64,000 bases of DNA from Cryptomeria japonica (GCF_030272615.1 NC_081405.1:152002113-152066112); one strand, 5' to 3'; positions 35,395 to 48,170 are shown, counted from the first letter of the stretch. A program made the numbers and translations. The notes: generated by a model from the letters alone, not told the origin.

Positions 35395-36092
35395 GAATTT
35401 CAGAGTCCCAAAGTCCTGAGGTGGAACCTCCTTTTCCTTGCTTCAAAACCCTAGACCCACGGAGTTCCAAGGTGGGGTGTTTCCTTTCTTGTGTCGAGCT
35501 TGGAACCTTGGGACCCCGGAGTCTCGAGGTTGTGTTTAAAGCCTTCGTACGGATGGGCTTGGGAAGAGGTATGAATAGGGATGATAAACTTTTAAAGTTC
35601 ATTTGTGCATTCAGAACTCCTCCTCCCTAGCTCCACGTTGCGAACCTCCGGACTTTCAATCTTTCCTTGGCATTTTGAGGCATTTTGATTCACTAGGTTG
35701 GTGATTTTTCTTGCCCATTTTGGTGGTTTGTAGATTAGATTTTCTTTCCTCGTCATTCTTTTTGTTGGTTGTTATTTTTTGTTTGTTTCTTGTTTTCTTT
35801 TGTGTGCCCTAGTTTTCTTGCCTGGAACCCTGGAGTTCCGGGTAGTTGGTTTTTGCGTGCCCAGAACCTTGGAGTTCTGGGTAGTTGGCTTGACCTAACC
35901 TAGAACCTCGAAGTTCCAGGTGACTCTCGTTCACCTAACCCAGAACCCCGAAATTCTGGGTCACTCCTGCTTAATAAGCCCGAAACTTGGGAGTTCCGGG
36001 TGGCTCCCGTTCAATGAAACCGGAACCCCGGAGTTCCGGGCCTTCTTCACTTGTGCCTAGCCCGGGACCTCAAGACCCCGAAGTCCCGAAGT
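35395..36092. repeat. Palindrome array B, about 9-10 imperfect inverted repeats
   Basis: The core is CCGGAACTCCGGAGTTCCGG or close variants. In the right part the copies come every 38-41 bp (about 35821, 35859, 35898, 35938, 35979, 36018, 36060). The best is near 36018-36040, ACCGGAACCCCGGAGTTCCG. Looser copies lie at 35395-35545. Changes on one arm are often matched on the other (for example CCCAGAACC..TTCTGGG). The array ends about 70 bp before the element B start codon. Confidence 0.85.
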
Positions 36093-36160
36093 AAATAAAC
36101 TTTTATGATTATTATCAAAGACTGAGGATTTGTTTTCTGCTTGCAGGTTTGAGTGGTTAG

Positions 36161-39100
36161 ATGGACTCATCCTCCAACAAAAGAGGCAAAGAAATTGATA
36201 GACTCCCAACCACCATGAAATATCATTATAAAGGACAGGTCTATGCTTCAAAGTTAGATGATCAAGTCAGATGGGTCACGAATACCAAAATCAGCCATAT
36301 AGAAATTAAGGATATCAAGGCTCAATTAGACAAACCTAGTTTGGAGGCCTTCCACAGGAGAATCAAGAGATCGGGCCTAGTTGAAGCTATTGCCTTTCCA
36401 CAGTCATTGTAGGCACCGGAGTTCATAATGACGATTGCCCCATTTTATAACCCAGAGACTAGAAAGTGCACATATGCACAAGGAAAAATAGTCATAGACT
36501 TGTCTCCTGACATGCTCGGGTTGGTTTTTGGCATCCCAACCTGAGAGGAGATATTTTTGTTAACCGAAGAAGAGGCCTTAAGGGTATGAAATGACAAAAT
36601 ATTAGCCAGTAAGAGGCACATGATTAAAAACTGGTTAGAAGAAGAAAGAAATACAGGTCTCAAGGCAACGAAGATCCTGAGGGCAGATTTCAAAGAGCCC
36701 CAAAGAGACTTAATCATTATTCTTAGTAGGGCCTTTGGCAAACCAGATTGCAAGCATTTTCATCCCTGGATGTTCCAATTCATGAGCACTATTTTAATAG
36801 GGAAACAATACTTTGATTGGCTGTAGATCCTCTCCGACAATATCTGCAAACAGATGAAAGAAGTTCAACATACCCAAAAGTTCTTTTTCACATCATACGT
36901 CATCTGGGTAGTTGCTAGAGCTGGAAAGTTTCTAGGGCTACAGGTAGAAGGTCAATTGGTAGAGGAGGAAGGACAAAAGAAGGTATTGGAGTATTATTCC
37001 CAACTCACTCTAGCCAATGCAAAGGCTCATTTCAAGAGAGTTAATGATGCCTTCATTTTTCCAATAATCATCAAATTAACAGGGGATGCAGGATATCGGA
37101 TTAGCCCAGAGGCCATGGCTATCATCCGAGAGTGGGCATGTTGGTTCATCCAAAACCCACGCTCCACTTACATTAGAGTTAGCTGATTCACAGGGAACCC
37201 AATATTGCTGCCCTGATATTGCAATGATAGGATAATTTTGCTAGAGTATGTAAGGTAGCTTGTGGGTCTCTAGTCACTTTTGTCATCAAAACACAAAGCA
37301 GGTATCGATTTCTCAGTATCTATTGGGTACTTTGCATGTTCTAAGATACAAGTAGAAAAATTAGCAGAACAAGAGCTTCAAGATTTGAACTTGAAGGAGT
37401 ATGATCATGCTAGGGAGTTTTATGATCCCTACGGAAAACTTAAGCAAGCTATGCCTAAGGCATATGAGGGGCACAAGCCCGACTTGGAGGACTTTTGGGC
37501 CAACCTGCAAGACAATTTTGAGGTTGGGGAGAAGAGATATAACAAGTTATCTATGCCACAGGTAAGAGATTTCAGAATTGAGACTAACCTCCCTAAAGAC
37601 CGTAGGGATGATGGGGAATTACTTGATCCAGTTTATAGGTAATCAAGGATAGATAAAAGGCCCCTCTCCCCATTAAAGTGGTCTGCAAGTGAAGACACAA
37701 ATATGGAAAAATTTTCTCAAGTGGTCATCAATAGGACCAAGCAATGGTTAGGCCAGAGGGTAAGGCCCAGTGCCTCAAAGGAGAAACATAAGGAGTCCAC
37801 TTCAGGGGTACCTCAATCAAGGGGCCATAAGGAGTATGCTCGGAAGACAAGGTCAGCCTCGGGGAAAAATACGTCCACCGATCCAGATGAGGAAGACAAA
37901 CCTAAAGAAAGTACCGAGGACTTAATCAAGAAACTCCAAGAAAAGATGAGGGAGTCTGAATTGTTAAAGAAGGAAATAGACCTGGGAGTTACCAATGGGT
38001 TGGGAGTGGTACCACTTGCCAAAGTTCTCCCACCAAGGATGGCTATAGGGCAGACTGCGGGAGAGGGTACCCAAGAGTAAGAAGAAGATATAAAAATTAC
38101 CGAGGATATACCTACTCAGCCACCTTCAACAGATGCCACACATGCTCCAGGCACCAACGCCCCTATACCACCACTAGTCAATATACTTGTAGGGAAGCCT
38201 GGAGTGCAAGGCTTCAGGTCTACCACTAAAGGAATAAAAGTTAGAAACATCGAGTCGGATTCAGATCAGGAGGAAGAAGATCTTGAAAAGTAATGGCCGC
38301 TAGAAGGTGAGAAAGAAGGGGATGAGGCAGGAGACCTATTGAATGAAAGACTAGTTCTAACTCCTCAAGATCAAGAGGACCTCCTCAAGGATATAATAGT
38401 CGGGCGAAGGGAAACAGAGACAGGTGAGGAAGAGATGGCATTTAATGAAGAGGTTAGTGGCAAACTGGGAGAGTTACATAAGCAACAGGCTCTCCAAACC
38501 AATCTAGCCCGCCAAGTTACCTCACCTCAAGATCCTGGGCAAACAGAAACAGAAGTGAGAGACGAAGCAGAGGAGTAGATAGAGGTCCATGTTATGACTG
38601 CAGATATAGTGTCACATCAAGGTGACAAGGATGAAGATATACCGCAATGGCTGGAGTTTACCTTTGGAAGAAAAAGAGAAAAACAAAGCTCCCTAAGGTT
38701 ACTCTACAACAAGTAATCACTGAGGAGCCACCAAAGGTTAAGAAGTTAAAAACTGTTCATCGTCTATCGAAAACTGGTTTTAGTGAAGTGATTGCAGATG
38801 TGGTAGTTCCATCCCAAGCTGAGGGACAAGCTTCTCCCAAATACCAAATATCCCAGATAAATTTGGGCAAACAAACCAAGTGGGGGGAGCTAGATACTTT
38901 GGAGTTAGCCACGAGCGTCGTCAGAGGGTGTGTAGAGAAGGAGCATACTTCCAACATGGAGCTCAAAGCGCAACTAGGGCAATATAAGCAACCACTAATT
39001 GAAATGAGCAAACCCCTGGACTCGTGCAGAGCTAATGACCTACCTTCTACCTCATTGCTACCAGATGAAGAAGTAAAAACATTAATGGAGGTGAGACGGG

Positions 39101-39789
39101 TAGCTACTGTAGCCAAGTCATGGGCCCAAGTAAATGCAGCCAAGATATGATTATTTTTTCAAAATACTGTGGAGATATATCGTAAGGCGGTATAGGCAGG
39201 CAGAGCTTTGGCTTCCTGTTCCACGCAATGGGAATGAAAGTCGAACATTTTCAATAAACAATTCCAAATTTTAAAAAAGATATTGCAGCTAGGGGAAGAG
39301 ACGGTAATGGAAGAGGACCTTTTAGGGGGTGACAGTTACGAAAAATTGCAGTCATGTGTGTACATGTTGGAGCTGAAGATTGAAATGCTTCAACAGTATA
39401 TCAAGGATATGATGGAGATTCAAGACCCTCTCCTCAAGGAAATTTTGTCGTATGAGAGTTTTGTAAAGGACATGCTAGGGCCCTTTGGCCTCAGATTAGC
39501 TAATATAGGAATAATGGAGCAACAACAAGTTTTGGATAAGTGGGATGCATATGAGGTGCGAAACCTAGGACCCTCGGCCTAGTTTGATGTCACCCTCATG
39601 GATAGGTATACATGTCTGATTACTTAGTGTCAGGAGGTGGCAGGCACGGTGAAGGAGTTAGAGGAGGGGAGAATGCATGCAGATGAAGTTTTGAAGAAAT
39701 ATAAATTTAGATTTAAGCACGTATCTGACCCTCCAGTTGAATTAGTTGCATGTATAGTTGATAATTATAGAGCTTTTGCTAAGAAATAA
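36161..39789 (+). pseudogene. Element B long ORF, relative of element A ORF (decayed)
   Basis: ATG at 36161 gives MDSSSNKRGKEIDRLPTT. It is followed by a helical N-terminal domain with a FI-TIAPFYNPETRKCTYAQ-like strand, DLSPDMLGLVFGIPT (about 36498-36542), then LEYYSQLTLANAKAHF and KRVNDAF (to 37054) and STYIRVS. A (D/E)LEDFWANLQDNFEVG segment follows (about 37482). The middle is charged and low complexity (37700-38580). The C-terminal part (38647-39789) has coiled-coil-like stretches (YEKLQSCVYMLELKIEMLQQ). About six stops and frame changes interrupt it. The HF(R/K)RVNDAF, TYIR, P-LLP and LEDxWA blocks match element A in order. Function unknown; no reverse transcriptase, integrase or protease is seen. 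A distant resemblance to plant mobile domain or putative plant transposon proteins is possible. Confidence 0.72.
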
Positions 39790-40835
39790 GGAATAAACAC
39801 ATAATTGCTAAAGATGGCAAAGCGTTTTCATAAATCCTTAATCTTGTATTTTCAGCTGCAACTCCTACTCAAGTTCCAATTTTGAGAGAAATTCTGCATG
39901 ACTACAAAAACGTGGCTCACCCAGCATGGTCTTCGTAGTGCTCATGCAGTCCCTATTTTGTAGTTGTTAAGTGGAGTGTCAAGGCAGAAACTTGCAAGTT
40001 AACTGTGACTCCTAGTTTCAGTTCTTAATTTAGGGTAGGTTTATTTCCTAGATAATAGGGCATAGAAATTCTATAAATTGAGAAGTTGGATTCATTTGTA
40101 AGGGTCCCCAAATTGATGATTTGTGGCCCACTTAGAGATTTTAGAATATTTTGCAGATTGTTAAGAAGTTTGAGTTATTTTTGTTATACATTCATTGAGG
40201 TTAATATGAGAAGCAGCTTGTAGATTGCCTGATCTACGTCTATACTCTACCAAATTATTCCATGTAATCTGGCAATGTCTATCATTTGGACTTAGCAACG
40301 TGTTTTAATCTTTTTGTTTATTACTTTATATCATATTGCACACGTCAGTGGTGTATGAGAATTATTGTGATAGGCCATATTGTTGATGATTTTATTTCCA
40401 TAAATTTGTGAAATTGATGATTTTGTAGGTTTTCTGGAGGTCCGTTGTTGAATGCTAACTTGGATAATATTTGATAATTTCTTGGATTATAGGGAACTAA
40501 TTGAGTAGTTCATTAAGTTGTTATTATATTGGTTTTTATTGTTATTTTCTTGTTCCCCTTTACGCTTAGCATTTTATTTCCCAAAGAAACTTAAACCATA
40601 AAAACACAAAAAGAAAGGAAGTGCCATTATCCACCACCAGCGAGATTTAGTTTCAACTAGCAGGACCCTTAATAGGTACAACCACATCAACCATTCGGCT
40701 GCCCATCACTGTCGTGACCCGACTATAGAGACCTTGGGGTAGTGAGTTTTCCTAAATTCATTGCTTTTCAGGAGAGGTGGTGAGTTTTCACATTGGCTAC
40801 CTGACTGTTGGCGGGTGTGTCAAAAATAGTCGTCA
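39790..40835 (+). other. Element B tail, LTR-like end
   Basis: It contains GTAGTTGTTAAGTGGAGTG (39961), also found after element A's ORF, then a TTCTATAAATTG promoter-like box (about 40069). Near the end is an AAACACAAAAAGAAAGGAAG tract (40600-40620) and the end AATAGTCGTCA. The layout fits a 3' LTR of a large plant element, but no 5' copy is seen upstream of the ORF. Confidence 0.5.
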
Positions 40836-42466
40836 ATATGTATCATGAATTATTATGCTATATTTGTTCTACTTTACATAATATCAAAATGTTGCAAGAG
40901 TGTGGTGCAATGCAACTTTTGAAGTCATCCTAGGACTTGTTAGTTGTAATTTTATGTGTTAAAGATTATGGTTACTTTTTCTATAGAAATGATTGTTTAA
41001 ATTAGAACAGTTCACAATGTGGTGGGTTGTTAAAGTTTGTTTCATGTTTTCATGAGGGCAACAAACACAAATTTGAAAAGAAAATTGTTAAGAAAAAGAG
41101 ATATGAGATAGTGAAATATAGTTTAAAGAGTGGACGTGAAGGCTCTAGATGCGATTTGGTTACAAGAGAAGTCAGTGTTGCTGATTTTATTTTAAATTTT
41201 AAGGAAAATATTGTCTATTGTAATTATTCAAGGCATAGCCATAAGTCTCAGTGGTTGGATCAACAATTAAAGATGTGTAAGGTCTCTTTCTCGATTGGCA
41301 CTATTATATTAGTGATAAATTTTATAGAAAACTACACATTAAAACTATTAAATGAGGTACAATCTCAATATTACAATTATATTTAGATTATTATTTTTGT
41401 CCACATCACATATAGAGATGCCCTTGATAGTATAGAAGAGGACAAAAATATAATCAGGGAGTACTATTTTTATATGAGTAATGATAGATCTCACTTGTCA
41501 GAGTATGTGCATCATTGTTTTGAGATTTTTTTTGAGTTCTTGCAAAAAAAAGATATTGTATTGGGTCGACATCTCATTTGGTTAGATAACTGCATGGGTA
41601 AATTCAAGAATTCTTGTATGTTTAATTGGTTGAGTGGAATGCATGCAGAGAGGGGTGTACCTCATATTTGGAGTTTTTCGGAAGCTGGGCATGGGAAAGG
41701 AGAGCATGATGGAGCAAGTGCATGTGTGAAGAGAGCTATTGTTTAAGGAGAAATTGAGGATTTTAAGTGCTACATTCAATTATGCATATTTTATTGTTGA
41801 TTAGTGTAGTACAACATTGTCACAAGGAGGGACACTTATTCAAAAGTGCACAGGTTCTTTTGGTTGGTTGATGAGCACATATTAGGAGATAGATTAGATT
41901 GTCAGACAATTAGAGAATATTCAAAGATGCATTCATTTTGAATCCCATATGAAAGTACATGGACCATTTGGACATGAGAGTTGGCTTATTTTTGTCAGAG
42001 TTATATTCAATGTGATTAGGATCATTTTGAGTCAAGTGAGTGGGTAGATACATGGATTCCATAGCATCTAACTCTTTTATCTCAAACAATATCCTTTTTA
42101 CACGATGACATGGAAAGTTCATTTGACTATGATCATCTTTCAGATATTCAACATCTAGGACATGTTTATGTAGTTGTTGCACCACATGGGAATGAAGAGA
42201 GATCACAATTCTAGTTGGAATGATGTGTACATGGAAAGCAAAAATTAACATGATGAATGCCAAATGATGATGAGTTCATGTATCCTATAGATTTAGTTGT
42301 TGTTGCTAGAACTTGGATGTGAATATATATGATTAGAAAGAATGGTATACCTGCATTTCAAGACTACAAGAAACACAAAACCATTATTATATATTTGCTC
42401 CTTGTTATAGCAACAAATGTTAAATTATTGAATCATTATGCCAAACCAAGGACAAAAGAACTATGA
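40836..42466 (+). pseudogene. Transposase-like gene, 3' half (HGKG family)
   Basis: After the junction the gene resumes MYHELLCYICSTLHNIKMLQ. Then come QCGGLLKFVSCFHEGNKHKF and VYCNYSRHSHKSQWLDQQLK (to about 41277), HLIWLDNCMGKFKNSCMFNW (about 41570-41630), and WSFSEAGHGKGEHDGASA followed by CVKRA (41670-41742). The end carries weaker blocks (DEHILGDRLDCQTIREYS, VVVAPHGNEER). The DNC..KFKN and GHGKG-DG motifs are the strongest family marks. Stops at several sites make it non-functional. With the 5' half it would encode roughly 900 residues, normal for a large transposase. Confidence 0.78.
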
Positions 42467-43950
42467 ATATTTAATAGTTCCAATCATGAAGAAATAATAG
42501 ATACTCTTAAGCTAAGAGATGACCCTTCAGGCACACTTGAATAGCATATCTAGCTCATATTAAATGAGACAAGTATGATAATTTCCATGTCTTATTCATA
42601 TTCATGTTTAATTTTAACCATTGTTGAGTGAAACATATGTTGGAGTTTATATTTTGTTAACAACTTAATGAATGTAGGTCTTTTTGGTGGATACTACTAT
42701 TGCATCAACATTCTTCTTGTTTATGTTTCTTAACGGTTCTTCACAAATATAGGTATTTTATATGGATAATACTATCATGTCAACATTTTTCTTGAAAATT
42801 GTGAGTACATTCAATATAATTCATATAGATGGATCTTCTTGACATACTCCCACCTCTTAATTTATTATCTTGCATTTCATTTCAAAGAATCATAAAACTT
42901 TGTTGTTCGTGTTGTTTATATTTCTTAACAATTCTTAATAGATGTAGGTCTTGATTTATATGCAGGCATCGATCTACAAAAGCTTGGATTAGGAAATGAG
43001 GTTATGATGGGTGTCCTATTTTGATTAGGGTTTCCCTAGGTTCATTAGGTCCATTATTCTTATGTAGATATCTACATTTGTGTGAATTGTAAAGATTAAG
43101 AAGATTCTATTAAATTAATGCAATCCAATGATTTGTTTGGTTAAGAAACTAAGTTTTTATCATGGCTTGGGAATGCAAAGGTTAGGAAAATCACGAGAAA
43201 ATTTGATTCAACCACACTGAAGTTTTTCTTTTGGTTGGACACACTAAGGAATAGAAGATACAATGCATTATTAATAATAACATCCCTATGGTTCATTAAG
43301 GTTGTCCTAGGTTCATTAGGACTACCATATTTTCATTTCAAATGATGATCATAAAACTTTGTTGTTCACGTTGCTTGTGTTTTTTAACAATTATTAGTTA
43401 CAAATGTAGGTCTTGATTTATATGCAGGCAATACTCTACACAAGCTTGGAGTAGGATGTGAGGTTACAATGGCAATGCATCCAACATTATTCATGTATCT
43501 GGGATATCTTGATAGTAGGATGCATTGATGTATCTGTACATGATGACTTTAATTTGCAGTTGTATTGATGATATATGATGTATTTGTACATGAGGACATG
43601 GGCAATAATTAAGACATGTAGTTGTAAAGGTGATTATGTGTCTAGAGTGTAAGAAAATTATGATGAAAAAGATGCATAGAATAAAAAATCCTATGCATAT
43701 GGCCTACTTATGTATGTTCATGGATGTCATGTGTATGTGTAATGGTGATTATGTGTCTAGAATGTATGAAAATTATGATGATTATGATGAAAAAGATGCA
43801 TAGACTAACAAATATTATGTTTTTGACCTACTTATGTATGTTCATGGATGTCACATGCATGTGTAATGGTGATTATGTGTCTAGAATGTGTGCAAATTGT
43901 GATGATTATGATGCAAAAGTTATGCAGGGGCATCCCCTTTCCTTTCATGG
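42467..43950 (+). repeat. 3' flank with direct repeats
   Basis: A 125-bp segment (TCATAAAACTTTGTTGTTCR to AGCTTGGAKTAGGA) occurs at about 42888-43010 and 43337-43470. Further right, a unit starting TGATTATGTGTCTAGA occurs at 43631, 43746 and 43870 (spacing 115 and 124 bp). No gene beyond repeat-encoded ORFs is seen. Confidence 0.8.
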
Positions 43951-44893
43951 TTTTTGGTGTTTAGTTTTCTTTTAGTTTTGGTTTTGATTGAGTTTTATTT
44001 TTGTTCTATTCCTATCACAGTTCCTTCTTGTTCTTGTTATAGGTTTGTTTGAGTTGGTCCATGTTCTCATTCCTATCTTAACCATGATAGGAAGATGTGT
44101 TCGCAATTGAAATTCAATGACCCAAGCAATGATCTACAGTTGCACACGATGGCAATCGAGTGCAAGTGCACACAGTGGCAGACAATTACCAAGGCCATGT
44201 TGGTAGCCATTAACCAACCAAATTTCCATCTACTTGAAAGGAGATTGTTGGTGAATAGAAGGTTGGACATTTTTGGAAAAGAATTGGTCGAAGCATAGGG
44301 AAGTTCAACAACAAGAAATCGACCGTTCTGGTCGATTAAACCTTTGAAATAAGAAGGTCGTAGTAGCTTATAGGAGGTTAATATCTTTAATTTATTGCAA
44401 ACAATCTGATTACTAGAAGGGGTCGAATAATCTTTTGTAACAGTTTAGGAACTGTTGTCACAAGGATTTTCACCCGATAGCTACGCTAAATGCTCAAAAA
44501 TATTGTGAAACATGGGAACATCCTTGAGCCTATGGGTTGCTCATTGTGAGGATGAACCTCTAGATTATGGGCTGGCTCCCCTTTTGATATCCTAAAAAAC
44601 TTTTACTGGAAGAGGGATAGAAGGATGATTCTAAAACTGAAAATAAACTAATAGGTGATGCACCAATTGAATGAGAAGACTTGTTTTGGTAGTGGATTCA
44701 CAATATACTCAGCTATGAAGCTATAAAATAACTCACAACTCAATTATGCATGTCTGCAATAATGTTTCATGTGAGAGGTTAAATATTTTTTTGATGTTTG
44801 AAAGAAAACAAAGGTTGTTTTCATAACTCACATTCAACAAAACATGAAAACATAGTCAAAGACCTGCACCATACATGTTGTTTCTATACCAAG
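43951..44893. other. Unassigned flank; small ORF of unknown nature
   Basis: A 67-codon ORF at 44095-44298 (MCSQLKFNDPSNDLQLHTMA to GKELVEA) looks coding-like and recalls the start of retroelement gag sequences, but I cannot place it. The rest shows nothing I recognise. Confidence 0.35.
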
Positions 44894-46000
44894 TGTACTC
44901 AGGGTTAAAATCATTATAATTAATCAGATTATAAGAGCGAATCACAAATTCTAATCTAATTAGAATTAATCCTAAATAACAATCGAATAATGCAAAACCA
45001 ATTGAATAATGAACAAATGAATCTAATTAAGACCCCCTCAATCGATTTGACAAAGCTTCCATTGCTCTTCTCCTTAGTTGTTGTAGAATTGGCTCTCAGG
45101 TATTGCATTGATTTCCTACATAGATTAGACAGCTATTTCGAAGACTGTGATTCTCTCTTGAAATGAGAAAATGAGGTTGAATATATAGATTTTCAACACA
45201 AAAGAGGTGAGAATTTGAACTCAAGTGTTGATTGATAGACAACTAAAATTGATTGGTCTGTTAACTCATTAGATTGAGGAGTCAACTGACTTGATTAGGA
45301 GTGAACTCAATTGATTAACCAGTAGACTAAATAGACTAGTCAGTTGACTGAGTTGATGAATCAAATGACTAAATTGATGGATTAGAAGATTGAAATGATT
45401 GATTAGTCATAAAAAGATGATTTTGAGTGAAAATGGGAGATTGACGAGTTAACTAATTAGTCAACTGATTTGATCATTCAGTTATGATTTCAACATGTGC
45501 TGTAGGATTTTAAAATTGAATTTGATTTTCATTTTCAATTTGGATTTGAATTTGGACTTTCGAATGCTGAAATGCACATGAAATTGACTGAAATTCAGAT
45601 TTGGTGAAATGTGAATTTGATGATTTGGAATAAGATAAAATTAATTGAAATTCGAATTTGGGAGAAAATGAAATGAAATTAGATGGGATTATTTGGAATT
45701 ATAATTTGGGGATTTGGAAGAATTAATTAATTTAAATGGAATTATTTAATCATAGGATATTGAATTAATTAAATAATAAAGATTATTTAATTAAGGAAAA
45801 TGTCTCAATTAATTAAATAATTAATATTTAATTAATATTTGGAAGAAGATTAATTGATTTGAGAATATAAATTGAATAATTAGAAGTGTTGAATGTGATA
45901 ACCAGAAGAACTAATTAGTTGAATCAAATAATTATAGAATTACTTAATTAAATAGACGAATAAATAGTATGTGATTAATGAGACATTTTTAGGTGTCTAC
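44894..46000 (-). repeat. 3' LTR of the large non-autonomous element
   Basis: It runs from TGTACTCAGGG on the plus strand to GGTGTCTACA, 1,107 bp. It matches the 5' LTR closely over both ends and the AATTAATT-rich middle. A block of about 390 bp (around 45080-45500) is absent from the other LTR. Confidence 0.92.
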
Positions 46001-46013
46001 ATTTGCCCCTCTT
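46001..46013 (-). other. Polypurine tract
   Basis: The minus strand reads AAAGAGGGGCAAA directly before the 3' LTR start. It is preceded by a weak hairpin (stem about ACAATGTCG / CGATGTTGT, 46019-46040). Confidence 0.85.
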
Positions 46014-46288
46014 TGAGACAATGTCGAAACGATGTTGTTTAAAAAAAAAAAAAATTTCTGCCCGAGTATGCCCCGGTGACATTGTATAGTGTAAATATGC
46101 CCCCTCGAGAGATTGTTTGTGCATTGAAGGCATGAAAGATCTCTTGAAAGAAGAAGAATGTCAGATGAGAGATGGAAGAATGGTTAAATTGATGACATGA
46201 ATGAGTTTGATTATAGAAAAGAAAAGGTTGAAGTGATTTGTAGATTGATTGAATGATAAGATTGATGAGATTGATAGGATAAATATAA

Positions 46289-47863
46289 AGTCTGGTTTTA
46301 GGAAGGACACATCCTGTAAAAGATAAAAAATGATAAAAACATCTGGTTTCAGGAAGGATAAATCTTGTATAAGACAAAGATATATGATCACGTCTAGTTT
46401 CAGGAAGGATAAATCCTCTATAAGACGAAGATAGATAAAAATTGGATGAATGATAAAATATGATGAAGGTGAGGAATAATTGATTGATAGATAGAATAGT
46501 TGATGCGAGGAAATGAAAGAATTATAGATGAAAAGATTGGAATTAAGTGATGAGAGAGATCATGCTAGATGAAAGAATGATTGTAAAGAATTGAAAAGGT
46601 TAATCCAAGAAAAGATGCTTGATGAGAGAATGATCTTGATTAAAATAATCAAAATGATGAGATTAGAAAAATGAAATGATTTGATTGATGGTAAATAGTC
46701 TTCTTGTCTTTATTCATAGTGCAACATTTTCATCACTGAGCCTTATTATGTAACAATGAAGCTTTGTACATCAAATTTATAAGGAACCAAGATGTAAAGA
46801 TATCTCATTGCAAGAAACAAACACGAAATAGACAAGGAGTGAACCTTCCATTCTGGGAATAGCTCCAGGGGTCGAGGTATGTGTGGCATTCATAAGCTGA
46901 ATGCTCCTATGACAAACACCCACTAGAGAAATTGCCCCAGAACTTCATTGGTTCAAACCACAAACAACAAACAAAGAAAAATGATTATGTCCATCACGAC
47001 TCCTCTACTCACTTTTTGGACATCCTTGAGTAGCTAAAAGTAATCATCTTCGCCAATTTGATAAAAAAGAGTCAACCAAAATAGACAAAACTCAGCAGTT
47101 GGACTGATTGTGCCTTTGCTTTGATATGTTTGATGTGATTTTGATAATGTCTGGTTTCAGAAGTTTTGGACCCTGTTTAAGACTGATATGTCTGGTTTTG
47201 AGTGTATCCTCTTTTTTTTAAGACAAGATAATGATCACGTTGATATGGATAATTGAGGATTGATAAGACTTGTTTAGTTTGATTGTAGATGTTTGGTTTA
47301 AGATAATTATATCCCTTGTGAACTTCATGCGAAGTGTTTTTTGGATAGCTGTTAGGATATTTGATTCTTGTGAGACATGTTATTGCAAGTTTTTGATGTT
47401 TTTCAATTTTTAGATTGTTTTTGAAGAGCTTTTTGATGTTTAGGGTTTGATTTTGAATTTTTCAATGTTTTTGTTTGATTTCAAAATTTTTTGATGTTTT
47501 TGATTTTTCAAGACTTTTTTCGAATGTTTTGGTATTTTTATGGTTTTCAAATGTTTTTGGTATGTTGATGTTTTTTGATGTTTTTGTTTGATTTTGAATT
47601 TTTCAATGTTTTTGGATTTTGATGTTTTTGATTGTTTTTGTTTGATTTTGAGTTTTTGATTGTTTTTGGATTTTGATGTAACATGACTTGCCATTAATTG
47701 ATAAAGATAAGACTAACTATGACAAAATCTAGCAGTCATACTAATCTATGTCATTATTTTGATTTATGTGTTCATTGATAGGAATGTCTGGTTTCAAAGA
47801 GTGAGTACCCCGTATAAGACCGATCTATTTGGTTTCGAGTGTTCCCTTCCTTGTATAAGACAT
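46289..47863 (-). repeat. Dispersed TCTGGTTTCAGGAAGGAT motif, seven copies
   Basis: Copies start at about 46289, 46341, 46391, 47152, 47193, 47786 and 47829. Each is about 35 bp and ends TATAAGAC. The best have an internal dyad AGGATAAATCCT. They lie in the 3' third of the element. Confidence 0.8.
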
Positions 47864-48170
47864 GTTGATGTTTGATAGAGTTTGATCGATAGATTGATTA
47901 ACAAGACATGCGATCAATTTGATTGTAGACTTTGAGAGTTTACCTGTTGTTGATTAGATTTGATGGATGGTCCATGCTTTCTTGCTTTGATTTTTAGATT
48001 TGTTGTTTAATTTTCGATTTTTATGGCTTTTTTCAAGACATTTTGTGATTTTGTGATTTTTTATTTTTTTCATGACATTTTTGTGAATGTTTTTGATTGA
48101 TTTTTTCAGGACTTTATTTGAATGTTTTTGATTGATTTTTTCAGGACTTTTTATGATTTTTAGAATTTTT
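47400..48170 (-). repeat. T-rich (A-rich in sense) low-complexity tract
   Basis: Repeated GATTTTTGATGTTTTTG-like units give a Lys/Gln-rich 84-codon minus ORF (47440-47694) that I do not count as a gene. Confidence 0.8.

Larger units (their letters stand above)
35014..40835 (+). mobile_element. Element B, uncharacterised element related to element A
   Basis: A 5.8-kb insertion separates the two halves of the transposase-like gene. In order it holds a tandem repeat, a palindrome array, a long degenerate ORF, and a 1-kb tail that looks like the end of a long terminal repeat. The right end reads AATAGTCGTCA. The left end has no TG start that I can pair with it, so borders are approximate and the class is open (LTR-derived, 5'-truncated, or other). 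Confidence 0.65.

Noticed and set aside
35014-40835. Helitron as carrier of element B
   Set aside because: No CTRR end with terminal hairpin and no A|T insertion site; a short TATG repeat is seen at the junctions instead.
47440-47694. Lys-rich small protein gene
   Set aside because: Low-complexity A-rich sense strand; no conserved frame beyond composition.
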